This document shows, piece by piece, positions 28,101 through 36,342 of a stretch of 54,507 bases of DNA; positions within the stretch are counted from its first letter, which is position 1; each line of letters opens with the position of its first letter. The stretch is from Oscillospiraceae bacterium (lineage in GTDB: Bacteria > Bacillota > Clostridia > Oscillospirales > Oscillospiraceae). The notes beneath the pieces are model-generated. The model was not told where the DNA came from. It did no database searches and was given only the letters and a program-made list of their open reading frames with translations. Position numbers and translations under genes: made by a program. Where the stretch lies: contig JAGAUY010000053.1 in assembly GCA_017620525.1 (NCBI GenBank), forward strand, positions 1 to 54,507, written 5' to 3'.

Positions 28101-28681
28101 TTGAGATCCGCGGCGCCGGCAATCTGCTGGGTTCCGAGCAATCCGGCCATATGGCCAGCGTCGGTTATGATATGTACCTGAAGCTGCTGGACGAGGCGGT
28201 TCTGGAGGAAAAGGGCGAAGCTCCCAAGGAACCGGACTGCACCGCCGACCTGAACGTCACTGCCAACGTGGACAAAAACTATGTCGCCCGGGGCGAAGAG
28301 CGGATGGATCTATACCGCCGCATGGCTGCGATCCGGAATCAGGAAGATGCGGACGATCTGCTGGACGAAATCGTAGACCGCTACGGAGAGCCTCCGAAGG
28401 GTGTCCTGAATCTGATCGACATCGCGCTGCTGCGCGCCAACGCCCGCAAACTCGGCATCAAGGATATCAAGCAGAAGGCCGGCGACGTGCTGTTTACCCT
28501 CGTCAATCTGAATTTTGACGCGGTAGGCAGCCTCTGTGCGGATCCCGATTATAAGAACCGGGTTCTGTTCGTCGCCAATGCCAAAGAACCCACTCTGCGC
28601 CTGAAACTGGCCCCGGGTGTGGACAGTCTGAAGCAGTCCAAGGTCTTTGTGCAGCGCTATACCGACTTCAGCAAATCTTAA
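25163..28681 (+). CDS. mfd: Transcription-repair coupling factor
   Basis: A 1172-residue Mfd, the translocase that pushes stalled RNA polymerase off lesions and recruits UvrA. In order: UvrB-homology region (about 1-340; FALRGGILDIYSPA), the RNA-polymerase interaction domain beginning DLTPGDLVVHENYGIGRFV (about 510), RecG-like helicase with CGDVGFGKTE (about 657-666), DEEQRFGV (about 759), LSATPIPRTLNM, TTIIETGLDIPNAN and QLRGRVGRS, and a C-terminal TRCF domain. GAGGTG precedes the start. Works with the uvrA and uvrB products encoded in the same window. Confidence 0.98.
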   Translation: MEKLLSILKTIPEYASLLESLSRGESAAVTGIGQINRSHMIAGLTTHTSAPIVVICQDDIAARRLQEELKSFLANSAPIFPSRELTFYDAAVVSRAWEQKRLRQLYDLARSNTPVQIFTWESLSQRTMPRAVLMNAAFTLEVGTEYRLEDLLERLVSSGYSRCGMVEGPGQFALRGGILDIYSPAADRPVRVEFFGDELDTMGYFDPDTQRRTDNIESMVVLPVGETQPRLHPGGMEGLCADISRLIARQKRRKNINEDLVATLTKDLEKYENGLQNSASDRYMALIYPEMATAMDFIPADASVVLCDQGNLRRAARTRSDEMGLQLDSLLQAGLVAGELCDYVCQWEDFCTGLRGRTCIYFDAFGGTSYPEDCPPKTLLPMTAKQLPSYGGNLDTAATDLAHYQKMEFGSLVLCGTRRRAELLQEMLSAKGLSSFIAIPLNTMPKAGQILLAEGTIPYGMEYPNSRLAILTEGQLIAKQAPKRKAASKKTGSTNRQKLNSFTDLTPGDLVVHENYGIGRFVAMEQIKMDGAVKDYIKIAYQGSDTLFVPATQLDLVSKYIGGGGEDTNVKLNKIGSDAWQKTKAKARKAAKDMAGELIKLYAARKRQEGFAFAADSPWQREFEDNFPYPETDDQLRCIADIKHDMESPIPMDRLLCGDVGFGKTEVALRAVMKAVMDGKQVAILVPTTVLAQQHYQTAVSRFRGFPVNIDVLSRFRTAAQQRQTLMNLRAGSVDLIIGTHKLIQKSVEYKDLGLLIIDEEQRFGVSHKERLKEISKGVDVLTLSATPIPRTLNMALSGIRDMSTIEEPPADRYPVQTFVMEHNNAIIDDAIRREIERGGQVYYLHNRVETIDQVASAMQRRIPGLSVAVAHGQMSEEALGDVMHAMADGDIQVLVCTTIIETGLDIPNANTLIIENADRFGLSQLHQLRGRVGRSTRHAYAYFTYRPDKQLSEVAEKRLSAIRDFAEFGSGFKIAMRDLEIRGAGNLLGSEQSGHMASVGYDMYLKLLDEAVLEEKGEAPKEPDCTADLNVTANVDKNYVARGEERMDLYRRMAAIRNQEDADDLLDEIVDRYGEPPKGVLNLIDIALLRANARKLGIKDIKQKAGDVLFTLVNLNFDAVGSLCADPDYKNRVLFVANAKEPTLRLKLAPGVDSLKQSKVFVQRYTDFSKS

Positions 28682-28703
28682 TCTTCGGTTCATCAGAAGC
28701 ATA

Positions 28704-28731
28704 TTGAAATCTTTAGAATTTGTGGTACAAT
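28704..28731 (+). promoter_or_regulatory. Promoter of the VanW-domain gene
   Basis: TTGAAA (28704-28709), 16-nt spacer, TACAAT (28726-28731), 38 nt before the TTG start. Confidence 0.6.
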
Positions 28732-28768
28732 ATACCGAAAATTAAACTATATTAAGGAGATGATCAAC

Positions 28769-30670
28769 TTGGCAAAAGGAAAATTCTCTCAGCCCCGCAG
28801 CGGGTCTTCCGGACGGAATCCGGGTACCGACCGCTATCAGGGCACTGCCGGTCACAGCTCTTCCCCATATGACGAATACTACACCCCAAAATTCCAAAAA
28901 AACCGCAAGATCCTGTGGATCAGCGTCTGCGCCGCTGCTGTGGTGCTGCTTCTTGTCATCATTGCCGGCATCTGGTTCTTTGCCAGCGGCAATGCTGACA
29001 ACGGTCTGATCCTGGACAACGTCACCGCTGCCGGTGTGAATCTGGGCGGAATGACCAAAAAGGAAGCAAAATCCGCACTGCACCGGGCAACAGATCTGAC
29101 CTATACCCAGGAAAACATGGTCATTGAACTGCCGGATGTAACACTGGAGCTCTCTCCCGCCGACACCGGCGCCCAGCTGGACGTGGATGCCGTAGTGGAT
29201 GCCGCTTACAGCTATGGCCGCACCGGCACCCGGGAGGAACGGGAAAAGGTTCGGGCAGAAGCCCTGACCACCTCCTACCCCATCGCCCTGCTGCCCTATC
29301 TGAATCTGAATCTGGACTACATCCGCAGCCAGCTGGATGCTTACGGCAGCAGCTTCAACAGTGTTTACGCGCCCTCCTCTGCTGCTATGGAAGGCCAGAT
29401 GCCTCAGCTGGACGCATCCAAGGACGATTTTGACGCTGAAGCCCCCTGCCAGATCCTGGTGATCGAAATGGGCACCCCCGGTCGGAATGTGGACATCGAC
29501 AGTGTCTACAATCAGGTTCTGGATGCCTACAGCTTCAACACCTTCCTGGTCACTGCGGAAATGAGCGGTGAAGAGAGTTTCCCCGAACCCATCGACCTGA
29601 TGGACCTGTATGATGAATACTGCTCTGATCCCGTGGATGCTGCCATGGATACCGAAACCTTTGAGGTAACCCCCGAGATCTACGGTTATGCTTTCGATCT
29701 GGAGGAAGCCCGGAAATTGCTGGAAGAAGCGGTCTACGGCGATATCCTCGAGATCCAGATGGAATATGTCCTGCCCGAAGTCAAGGGCGAGGAGCTCTCC
29801 GGAATGCTGTTCCGGGATGTTCTGGCTTCCTATGAGACCGAACACACCAAGGACGAAAACCGCAACACAAACCTGCGTCTGGCCTGCGAAGCCATCAACG
29901 GCATGGTTCTGGAACCCGGTGAGACCTTTGACTACAACAAGGCTCTGGGCAAGCGCACCGCCGAAAAGGGTTACAAAGCCGCTTCCGCATACAGCGGCGG
30001 TCTGACCGTTCAGTCCATCGGCGGCGGCATCTGCCAGGTCTCCTCCACCCTGTACTACTGCACTCTGGTTGCTGATCTGGAGATCGTTACCCGTCAGCCT
30101 CACAGCTTTGTCTCTTCCTACATGCCCATGGGCATGGATGCCACCGTCAGCTGGGGCGGTCCTGAGTTCCGCTTCAAAAACAGCACCAATTACCCCATCC
30201 GCATCGAGGCGGAAGTCTCCGACGGCAAGGTTAAGATCAAGCTCATCGGCACCGATGAGAAGGATTATTACATCAAGATGGAGTACGAGGTCATCAGTAC
30301 TGTCACCCCCACCACCGAATATGTGGAAGTTCTGGCCACCGACAATCCCAACAACTATCGCGAAGGCCAGATCATTGCCACTGCTTACACGGGTTATACC
30401 GTCAAGACTTACAAGTGCCGGTATGACAAGCAGACTGATGAGCTGATCTCCCGCGATTTTGACCGTACCTCTACTTACAAGCACCGCAACAAGCAGATCG
30501 CTACCATCGTCAGCGAGACCACCCCTCCCACGCAGCCGACCACACCCCCCGAGACCACGGCGCCTACGGCTCCTCCCGCAGCACCCACGGATCCCCCCGT
30601 CGTGCCCACGGATCCCCCCGCAGCACCGACAGATCCCCCCGTCTCCGATGGCGGTGTCTCCGAAGGATAA
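28769..30670 (+). CDS. VanW-domain cell-surface protein
   Basis: A protein of about 633 residues. A basic, Ser/Gly-rich cytoplasmic head (1-45) is followed by one helix (about 48-70), a region with peptidoglycan-binding (PG_binding_4-like) repeats up to about 375, the VanW domain (about 380-500: ETFDYNKALGKRTAEKGYK, QSIGGGICQVSSTLYYC, MPMGMDATVSW) and a Pro/Thr-rich tail of PTDPP repeats. AAGGAG touches the ATG at 28760, too close to work, while the TTG at 28769 is 9 nt away, so TTG is taken as start. VanW domains are common in envelope proteins and do not by themselves mean vancomycin resistance. Confidence 0.85.
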   Translation: MAKGKFSQPRSGSSGRNPGTDRYQGTAGHSSSPYDEYYTPKFQKNRKILWISVCAAAVVLLLVIIAGIWFFASGNADNGLILDNVTAAGVNLGGMTKKEAKSALHRATDLTYTQENMVIELPDVTLELSPADTGAQLDVDAVVDAAYSYGRTGTREEREKVRAEALTTSYPIALLPYLNLNLDYIRSQLDAYGSSFNSVYAPSSAAMEGQMPQLDASKDDFDAEAPCQILVIEMGTPGRNVDIDSVYNQVLDAYSFNTFLVTAEMSGEESFPEPIDLMDLYDEYCSDPVDAAMDTETFEVTPEIYGYAFDLEEARKLLEEAVYGDILEIQMEYVLPEVKGEELSGMLFRDVLASYETEHTKDENRNTNLRLACEAINGMVLEPGETFDYNKALGKRTAEKGYKAASAYSGGLTVQSIGGGICQVSSTLYYCTLVADLEIVTRQPHSFVSSYMPMGMDATVSWGGPEFRFKNSTNYPIRIEAEVSDGKVKIKLIGTDEKDYYIKMEYEVISTVTPTTEYVEVLATDNPNNYREGQIIATAYTGYTVKTYKCRYDKQTDELISRDFDRTSTYKHRNKQIATIVSETTPPTQPTTPPETTAPTAPPAAPTDPPVVPTDPPAAPTDPPVSDGGVSEG

Positions 30671-30672
30671 TA

Positions 30673-30706
30673 AAAAAGGACGCATTCATACGAATGCGTC
30701 CTTTTT
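30673..30706. terminator. Bidirectional terminator between the VanW and DUF1934 genes
   Basis: Perfect 15-bp stem AAAAAGGACGCATTC / GAATGCGTCCTTTTT with an ATAC loop; T runs on both strands serve the convergent units. Confidence 0.95.
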
Positions 30707-30708
30707 GT

Positions 30709-31131
30709 TTATTTAGCGCGGATGTCCAGATGATAATCCACGATACCGGCAGCGCTGTTTTCAATGTCGATGCCGTAGATCAGGTCGATCATGCCGCCCG
30801 CAGGGGTGATGTCAAAGAACACCCGCTGGGCACAGACCGTGATCATCAGGGTGCCGATATCCATCTGATATAATGACTCGTGATATACGCCCTCCTGGAA
30901 CACCATCTGGGAATGGAGCTTGCCGGTGCGGGTCAGGGTGACCTTACCCGGTTCCACCCGGAAAGTCGTGGTAACGCCCCGAAGACCAGTCAGTTCCGTC
31001 TCTTCATAGCTGATGTCCCAGCCGCCGCTGCGCAGTTCCATGGTTCCTTCCGTCACCAGTTCGATCACATCCGGTTCCTGCCCGTCATAGGATTGTCTGC
31101 CGCAGACTGACAGCACAACAGGTATTTTCAT
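30709..31131 (-). CDS. DUF1934 (YwiB-like) beta-barrel protein
   Basis: A 140-residue protein of the DUF1934 family, predicted to form a lipocalin-like barrel: MKIPVVLSVCGRQSYDGQEPDVIELVTEG split across the first strands, then ISYEETELTGL, TTFRV, and the C-terminal GMIDLIYGIDI. The start overlaps the ddl stop as ATGA, so the two are translated together. The function of the family is unknown; the tight link to D-Ala-D-Ala ligase suggests a cell-wall or metabolite-binding role. Confidence 0.88.
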   Translation of the reverse strand: MKIPVVLSVCGRQSYDGQEPDVIELVTEGTMELRSGGWDISYEETELTGLRGVTTTFRVEPGKVTLTRTGKLHSQMVFQEGVYHESLYQMDIGTLMITVCAQRVFFDITPAGGMIDLIYGIDIENSAAGIVDYHLDIRAK

Positions 31132-32198
31132 TCACAGGCCTCCTGGGCAAGTTCCAGCAGTTGATCGATCAGCTGGCTGTAGGGAATGCCGCTGGCTGCG
31201 AACAGCTTGGGGTACATGGAAATGGAAGTAAAGCCGGGCAGTGTATTGATCTCATTGAACACGATGCGGTTATCCGCATGGGTCACGAAGAAATCGACAC
31301 GGGACAGACCCTGGCAGCCGATGGCGCTGTAGACCTTCACTGCCATCTCCCGTACCTGCTCTTCCACATCCTCGGATATCCGGGCAGGGATATAGGCAGT
31401 GGAGGTATCGTTAACATACTTGGCATCGTAGTCATAGAACTCGGCGCCGGAATCGATCTCTCCGCAGACGGAAGCCACAGGGTTGTCATTGCCCATAACC
31501 GCCACTTCGATCTCACGGCCATCGATGAACTCCTCCACCAGGATTTTTTCGTCAAACTGGGCAGCAGCATGGAGCGCCTTCTCCAGCGCGCTGCGGTCAG
31601 CAGCCTTGGAGACGCCCACAGAAGAGCCGGTACCGGCAGGCTTGACGAACACAGGATAGCTGAACTTCTTTTCCAGAGCGGCGATCACATGATCCATATG
31701 ATTCTCCAGCTCATTGGCACGGACCAGGTACCACGCCGCCTGGGGCACACCTGCGTGATCCACCACCAGCTTGGTCAGCGTCTTATCCATGGATACGGCG
31801 GAGGCTGCAATATGGGGACCCACATAAGGGATACCGGCCAGCTGCATCAGGCCCTGGACGGCGCCGTCTTCGCCGTTTTCACCGTGGAGGACCGGGAACA
31901 CCACATCGATCCGTTCCCGGACCACACAGTCGCCCTCAAAGCGGAACAGACCCTGGCCCCGGATGGGAGAGATGGTGCCGCGGCAGTTTTTGGGGTTGTG
32001 GAGCCATGCGCCGCTGGGCAGCTCGGAGTAATCGTCACCACCGTAGATGATCCAGTCACCATCCTTTGTGATGCCAACAGGGAATACATTATACTTTTCG
32101 TGGTCAATGTTGTTCAGAACGGACTCGGCAGAGCGCAGGGAAACCTCATGCTCCGGGCTCATGCCGCCGAACAGAACGCAAACGCTGAGTTTTTTCAA
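31128..32198 (-). CDS. ddl: D-alanine--D-alanine ligase
   Basis: A 356-residue ATP-grasp ligase making D-Ala-D-Ala for peptidoglycan. Signatures: VLFGGMSPEHEVSLRSA, VFPVLHGENGEDGAVQG, KPAGTGSSVGVSK, EIDSGAEFYDYDAKY (omega loop with Tyr, as in D-Ala-D-Ala rather than D-Ala-D-Lac enzymes), and FNEINTLPGFTSISMYP. No ATG fits: the family start KKLSVCVLFGG is preceded by TTG at 32198 with GAGG 8 nt upstream, so TTG is the start. It is first in the ddl-DUF1934 operon. Confidence 0.95.
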   Translation of the reverse strand: MKKLSVCVLFGGMSPEHEVSLRSAESVLNNIDHEKYNVFPVGITKDGDWIIYGGDDYSELPSGAWLHNPKNCRGTISPIRGQGLFRFEGDCVVRERIDVVFPVLHGENGEDGAVQGLMQLAGIPYVGPHIAASAVSMDKTLTKLVVDHAGVPQAAWYLVRANELENHMDHVIAALEKKFSYPVFVKPAGTGSSVGVSKAADRSALEKALHAAAQFDEKILVEEFIDGREIEVAVMGNDNPVASVCGEIDSGAEFYDYDAKYVNDTSTAYIPARISEDVEEQVREMAVKVYSAIGCQGLSRVDFFVTHADNRIVFNEINTLPGFTSISMYPKLFAASGIPYSQLIDQLLELAQEACE

Positions 32199-32304
32199 AA
32201 CAATCGCCTCATTTATTTCAGAATATAATTTTACAATTTCCATCTGGAAATTTGGAGATTCAATGCTATAATAGGTGCAATGTCTGCTGCGGGGAGGAAT
32301 CGCA
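32199..32304. promoter_or_regulatory. Divergent promoter region of ddl and the 135-residue unknown gene
   Basis: TATAAT lies on the plus strand at about 32267-32272. On the minus strand TTTCCA with a 17-nt spacer to TATATT fits ddl. A palindrome TTTCCA-TC-TGGAAA (32237-32250) sits between the two start sites and could be a shared operator. Assignments are tentative. Confidence 0.4.
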
Positions 32305-32712
32305 ATGCAAATTGATCTGACGTCCAAAGAATTCCGGCTTCTGCTGGATATGGTATATATCGGAAACTGGGTTCTCAACTCCACCAGAGGGGACGACCGC
32401 TTCAAAGAATATGACGACATCGAAAGCAAGCTTTTCGCCCTGTGCAAAAACACAAAGCTAAGGGTACTTGCAGAGGACTGGGAAGGCATCTGCATCCCTT
32501 CCAAAGCCTATGCCGAGGGCGGCATCCATGAAGCCATCGCCTACTATGAGGATAATGTCTTCTATGAGATTCTGGCAGAGGAGCTGTCCCGCCGGGATAT
32601 GGAATATCCGGTCATCAGCGAGGATAACTACGACGAGATCATCACCAGAATGGACCGCTATATGAGCGAATTTCAGTCCTCGGGACTGGACCATCTGGTG
32701 CTGGAAGATTGA
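32305..32712 (+). CDS. Unknown conserved-looking 135-residue protein
   Basis: The start at 32305 is set by GGGGAGGAAT 5-8 nt upstream. The protein is acidic and mostly helical with no signal, membrane helix or cysteine motif: it begins MQIDLTSKEFRLLLDMVYIGNWVLN and ends with ITRMDRYMSEF and an acidic tail. I do not recognise a family with certainty. It is transcribed away from ddl and ends at a strong terminator, so it is a single-gene unit. The sequence looks like a cytoplasmic protein under normal coding constraint. Confidence 0.75.
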   Translation: MQIDLTSKEFRLLLDMVYIGNWVLNSTRGDDRFKEYDDIESKLFALCKNTKLRVLAEDWEGICIPSKAYAEGGIHEAIAYYEDNVFYEILAEELSRRDMEYPVISEDNYDEIITRMDRYMSEFQSSGLDHLVLED

Positions 32713-32724
32713 TTTCTTTTAAGA

Positions 32725-32757
32725 AACGTGCCGCATAATGCGGCACGTTTTTCTTTT
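32725..32757 (+). terminator. Rho-independent terminator between the unknown gene and murC
   Basis: 12-bp stem AACGTGCCGCAT (32725-32736) / ATGCGGCACGTT (32738-32749), followed by TTTCTTTTTT. The minus-strand side also has a short T stretch and may serve murC. Confidence 0.85.
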
Positions 32758-34113
32758 TTACAGCAGCGCTTCGCCGGCGCGGTAGATATCGCCTGCGCCA
32801 ATGGTCAGCACGATATCGCCCTCCCGGGCATTCTCCCGGATCCAGGCAGTCACCTCAGGCAGCGTCTCACAGAAGACAGCACCGGGGATCTGCTCCACCA
32901 GGTCCGCAGAGGAGATGCCGACGGTGTTGCGTTCCCGGGCGGCATAGATCTCTGCCAGGACCACCTGATCGGCCCGTCTCAGTTCCCGGACGAAATCATC
33001 GAACAGCGCCTTGGTGCGGGTGTAGGTGTGAGGCTGGAATGCCACGACCATCCGCTTATAGCCCATGGTGCGCACTGCATCGATGGTAGCAGCCAGTTCG
33101 CCGGGATGATGGGCATAGTCATCATAGATGTCCGCGCCGTTAAACTTGCCCTTGAACTCCATGCGGCGGCCGGCGCCGTGGAACGAAGCCAGGCCCCGGG
33201 CAGTGATGTCTCCGGGGATACCCATCATCCAGGCTGTACCGGCAGCAGCCAGCGCATTGATGGCATTGTGCTTGCCCACAACACCCAGATTCAGGTGGCA
33301 GTAGTATTCACCGTCGCAGATCACATCGTAGCTGCGGTAATCATCGGTGATGTTCTTCACATGTACAAGGTTATGCTCGCTCAGGCCGAAGCTGACATAT
33401 TTCAGACCCTTCATGGCATCCACCGTATTGACATCGTCGCCATTGGCCAGGATGCCGCTCTTGGAGGACTCTGCAAACTGATGGAAAGACTTCTCAATGT
33501 CGCCCAGATCCTTGAAGTAATCCAGATGGTCCTCCTCAATGTTCAGGACCACAGCCAGCGTGGGGAAGAAATTCAGGAAGGAATCGCAGTACTCGCAGCT
33601 TTCCATAACAATGGTGTCGCCGCTGCCCACCCGGTGACCGGCATGAAGCAGAGGCAGGTAACCGCCGATCATAACCGTGGGGTCCCGCTGGGCCTCCATC
33701 ATGATATGCGTCACCATGGAAGTTGTGGTGGTCTTTCCGTGGGTGCCGGAAATGCAGATGGCATTTTCATAGGACTTCATGATCTCGCCCCAGGCCTGTG
33801 CCCGCTCAAAAACGGGAATGCCCGCAGCACGGGCGGCAGCGATCTCAGGATTGTCGTTGTGGGCAGCTGCGGTGCGGATGATGCAGTCTGCGCCGCGGAT
33901 GTTTTCCGCCCGGTGACCGATGGCCACATCGATGCCCTTGGAGATCAGTTCATCTGTAGAGACAGAAGCATTCATATCAGAACCGGTAACCAGAACACCC
34001 ATTCCCTTCAGCACCAGACCCAGAGGGCGCATGGAAACGCCGCCGATGCCGACCAGATGGACATGCTTGCCGGGTTCAAAATAAGCTTCGATATTTTTAT
34101 TGTGTTTAACCAT
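32758..34113 (-). CDS. murC: UDP-N-acetylmuramate--L-alanine ligase
   Basis: A 451-residue MurC that adds L-Ala to UDP-MurNAc, the first step of the peptidoglycan stem peptide. Signatures: VHLVGIGGVSMRPL near residue 18, ATP loop ISGTHGKTTTTSMV (about 115-130), MESCEYCDSFLNFFP, EEDHLDYF, and C-terminal YDDYAHHPGE and AFQPHTYTRTKALFDDF. Normal length. Single-gene unit with its own promoter; with ddl it gives two steps of peptidoglycan precursor synthesis within 3 kb, on the same strand but separate units. Confidence 0.97.
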   Translation of the reverse strand: MVKHNKNIEAYFEPGKHVHLVGIGGVSMRPLGLVLKGMGVLVTGSDMNASVSTDELISKGIDVAIGHRAENIRGADCIIRTAAAHNDNPEIAAARAAGIPVFERAQAWGEIMKSYENAICISGTHGKTTTTSMVTHIMMEAQRDPTVMIGGYLPLLHAGHRVGSGDTIVMESCEYCDSFLNFFPTLAVVLNIEEDHLDYFKDLGDIEKSFHQFAESSKSGILANGDDVNTVDAMKGLKYVSFGLSEHNLVHVKNITDDYRSYDVICDGEYYCHLNLGVVGKHNAINALAAAGTAWMMGIPGDITARGLASFHGAGRRMEFKGKFNGADIYDDYAHHPGELAATIDAVRTMGYKRMVVAFQPHTYTRTKALFDDFVRELRRADQVVLAEIYAARERNTVGISSADLVEQIPGAVFCETLPEVTAWIRENAREGDIVLTIGAGDIYRAGEALL

Positions 34114-34158
34114 TCATTCAGTTCTCCCGATCGTGGTTTCAAATAATATAGCCGTAAT

Positions 34159-34187
34159 ATTATATAGCATCCTTAAGAAATTTACAA
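34159..34187 (-). promoter_or_regulatory. Promoter of murC
   Basis: On the minus strand TTGTAA (34187-34182), 17-nt spacer, TATAAT (34164-34159). Confidence 0.7.
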
Positions 34188-34283
34188 CTACAATTATTTG
34201 CATTTTCCTGCTTTTGTGCAGTTTTTTCCCGGGTTTTCCACCCAAAAGAAACAGATGTCCTCCGAAGCAGTCCCTTGTATACA

Positions 34284-34314
34284 AAATAAGGACTCCCTTA
34301 GGGAGTCCTTATTT
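34284..34314 (-). terminator. Terminator of the riboswitch-controlled transporter
   Basis: Palindrome with AAATAAGGACTCCCT (34284-34298) pairing AGGGAGTCCTTATTT (34300-34314), then TTGTAT on the minus strand, 6 nt after the transporter stop. Confidence 0.75.
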
Positions 34315-34320
34315 CAGAAA

Positions 34321-36036
34321 TCAGGCCTTTTTCTTCTGGACCGCACGGATTACCAGCAGGACCGCAAAGAGCAGAACCAGGCTGATGGGCAGCACGATCA
34401 GCGCATTCTGGATATAACCTGCCAGAATGAATCCCACAAAGGAGACACCGGCTGCAACCATAGCATAGGGCAGCTGGGTGCTGACATGGTTGATGTGGTC
34501 ACACTGACCGCCGGTGGATGCCATGATGGTAGTGTCGGAAATAGGAGAGCAGTGATCGCCGCAGACCGCACCGGCCAGGCAGGCGGAAACAGCGATGATC
34601 ATCAGCTCGCCGCTGGGGAACACGGAGCAGACGATGGGCAGCAGCACACCGAAAGTGCCCCAGGAAGTGCCGGTGGCGAATGCCAGAAACACAGCGATGA
34701 TAAACACAATCGCAGGCAGCAGATTTGCCATACCGGCAGCGCTGACGCGGACAAATTCTGCCACGAAGACCTTGGCGCCCAGGTTGTTGGTAACACCGGA
34801 CAGGGTCCATGCGAAGGTCAGAATCAGCATTGCGGAGACCATCAGCTTAAAGCCGTCAGCCAGAGACTCGGTAAACTGCTTCAGGGTGATGACCTTCCGG
34901 GGGATATACAGCACGAAAGTGAACATCAGCGCGATGAAGGAACCAAGGACCAGACCCACGGAAGCATCGGAATTGCCGAACGCATCAACGAAGTTCAGGT
35001 AAGAACCGGATTCTGCATCGAAGAAGCCGCCGGTATAAACCATCGTCATGACGCAGGATACGATCAGCGCAATGATGGGCAGGATCAGGTCGATAACCTT
35101 GCCATTGGAGTTGGCTTCCATCTTATCGGCATCGGCATAGGGACGGGCAGCGGTGGTATACAAGTCACCGTTCTTTGCATTCTCCTCATGGATACGCATC
35201 TTGCCGAAATCGAAGCTCATCAGTGCCATCATGATCATCATGGCGATGGTCAGCAGGGCATAGAAGTTATAGGGAATGGAGCTGATAAACAGCTTCAGGC
35301 CCTGGCCCTCAGGAGCCACACTGGAAACAGCGGCAGCCCAGGAAGAGATAGGGGCAATGATGCAGACGGGTGCAGCGGTGGCATCGATGATGTAGGCCAG
35401 CTTGGCACGGGAAATGCCATGCTTATCAGTAACGGGTCGCATAACGGAACCGACCGTCAGACAGTTGAAATAATCGTCGATGAAGATCAGGCAGCCCAGC
35501 AGCGTGGTGGACAGCAGCGCACCTGCCTTGGACTTGATATGCTCAGCAGCCCAGCGGCCGTAAGCGGCACTGCCGCCGGCTCTGTTGATCAGGCTGACCA
35601 TCATGCCCAGCACCACCAGGAAAATCAGGATACCCACGTTCCAGGAATCGGAAAGCTTGCCGATCATCACATCGAAGGTATTGGTGATCATACCCCAAAT
35701 ATTGAAGTTGGAGTACAGCAGCGCACCGGACAGAATGCCGATGAACAAAGAGGAATAGACCTCCTTGGTAATCAGTGCCAGAGCAATGGCGATGATGGGA
35801 GGCAGCAGCGACAGGATCGTGGCATAGCTGCCGATGGATTCGCGCATGGTAGAAATGGAGGCATTGATGTTTTCTTCGAAGTTCTCATCCACACCAACAT
35901 TGTCGGAATAACCGTCCAGATATTCCAGAGCCTGGTCGGGGTCGGAATAGTCGGCGGCGCTGGCGGTCATGGCGAAGCAGCCGATCAGAGCTGCAATCAT
36001 CAGAACCAGCAGCAGGGTTCTCATAGTCTTTCTCAT
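34321..36036 (-). CDS. NhaC-family transporter, predicted lysine transporter (LysW-like)
   Basis: A 571-residue membrane protein. A signal-like hydrophobic N-terminus (about 5-25, ending TASAA) and a short extracellular acidic stretch are followed by about twelve helices with NhaC antiporter features (GCLIFIDDYFNCLTVGSVMRPVTDK, IIAPISSWAAAVSS, ATGTSWGTFGVLLPIV, CGDHCSPISDTTIMAS). The family is annotated as Na+/H+ antiporter, but members under lysine riboswitches have been predicted to carry lysine. The clear lysine riboswitch here supports lysine as the relevant substrate. GAAAGGA lies before the start at 36036; the open frame further upstream is riboswitch, not protein. Import is likely because high lysine would turn the gene off. 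Confidence 0.88.
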   Translation of the reverse strand: MRKTMRTLLLVLMIAALIGCFAMTASAADYSDPDQALEYLDGYSDNVGVDENFEENINASISTMRESIGSYATILSLLPPIIAIALALITKEVYSSLFIGILSGALLYSNFNIWGMITNTFDVMIGKLSDSWNVGILIFLVVLGMMVSLINRAGGSAAYGRWAAEHIKSKAGALLSTTLLGCLIFIDDYFNCLTVGSVMRPVTDKHGISRAKLAYIIDATAAPVCIIAPISSWAAAVSSVAPEGQGLKLFISSIPYNFYALLTIAMMIMMALMSFDFGKMRIHEENAKNGDLYTTAARPYADADKMEANSNGKVIDLILPIIALIVSCVMTMVYTGGFFDAESGSYLNFVDAFGNSDASVGLVLGSFIALMFTFVLYIPRKVITLKQFTESLADGFKLMVSAMLILTFAWTLSGVTNNLGAKVFVAEFVRVSAAGMANLLPAIVFIIAVFLAFATGTSWGTFGVLLPIVCSVFPSGELMIIAVSACLAGAVCGDHCSPISDTTIMASTGGQCDHINHVSTQLPYAMVAAGVSFVGFILAGYIQNALIVLPISLVLLFAVLLVIRAVQKKKA

Positions 36037-36086
36037 AGAATCGTCCTTTCTTCTTTCATGGCTGCCCTGAGCAGGACAGTCCAAAC

Positions 36087-36315
36087 AAAAAACCGCGAAT
36101 CCTGGAAGACTCCAACATTCACGGTCAGCGGGCACGATCGCCCAAGGACGACGAATGATAGCGCTCCACATCAGTGACAGCCCGGCGGATCTTCTCCGAC
36201 GGTCCAGCGCCCGCTGCCCGGGAAAGCAGCCTGCGCTTCGGCGGTTCGCCCCTTCCCCCAGCCGGAAAACCCGTTCCGTCTGACCGGGGTACTCATGCGC
36301 ACCGCACCTCTATCG
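36087..36315 (-). ncRNA. Lysine riboswitch (L box) with terminator
   Basis: On the minus strand the aptamer (about 36315-36155) starts with GATAGAGGTGCGG, continues with GAGTA, GGGGAAGG and CCGAAG, and closes with CTGATGTGGAGCGCTATC, the conserved core of lysine riboswitches. The expression platform is a long imperfect hairpin with T run (36124-36087: CCGTGAAT to ATTCGCGGTTTTTT), an intrinsic terminator. Lysine binding should favour that terminator and stop transcription of the transporter gene 51 nt downstream. Confidence 0.94.
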
Positions 36316-36342
36316 ATTCACAGTATTTTATTCAACGAGCCG

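Noticed and set aside
25175-28150. A 991-codon minus-strand frame opposite mfd
   Set aside because: Antisense shadow of a certain gene; the translation shows no domain and is Gly/His/Asp-rich as expected for such mirrors.
28769-32198. Vancomycin-resistance cluster, suggested by VanW next to a ligase
   Set aside because: The ligase has the Tyr-containing omega loop of D-Ala-D-Ala enzymes, there is no vanH, vanX or vanS/R here, and VanW domains are common in ordinary envelope proteins.
34198-36177. A 659-codon plus-strand frame opposite the NhaC-family gene
   Set aside because: Antisense shadow; His/Gln/Asp-rich without domains, and it runs into the riboswitch region.
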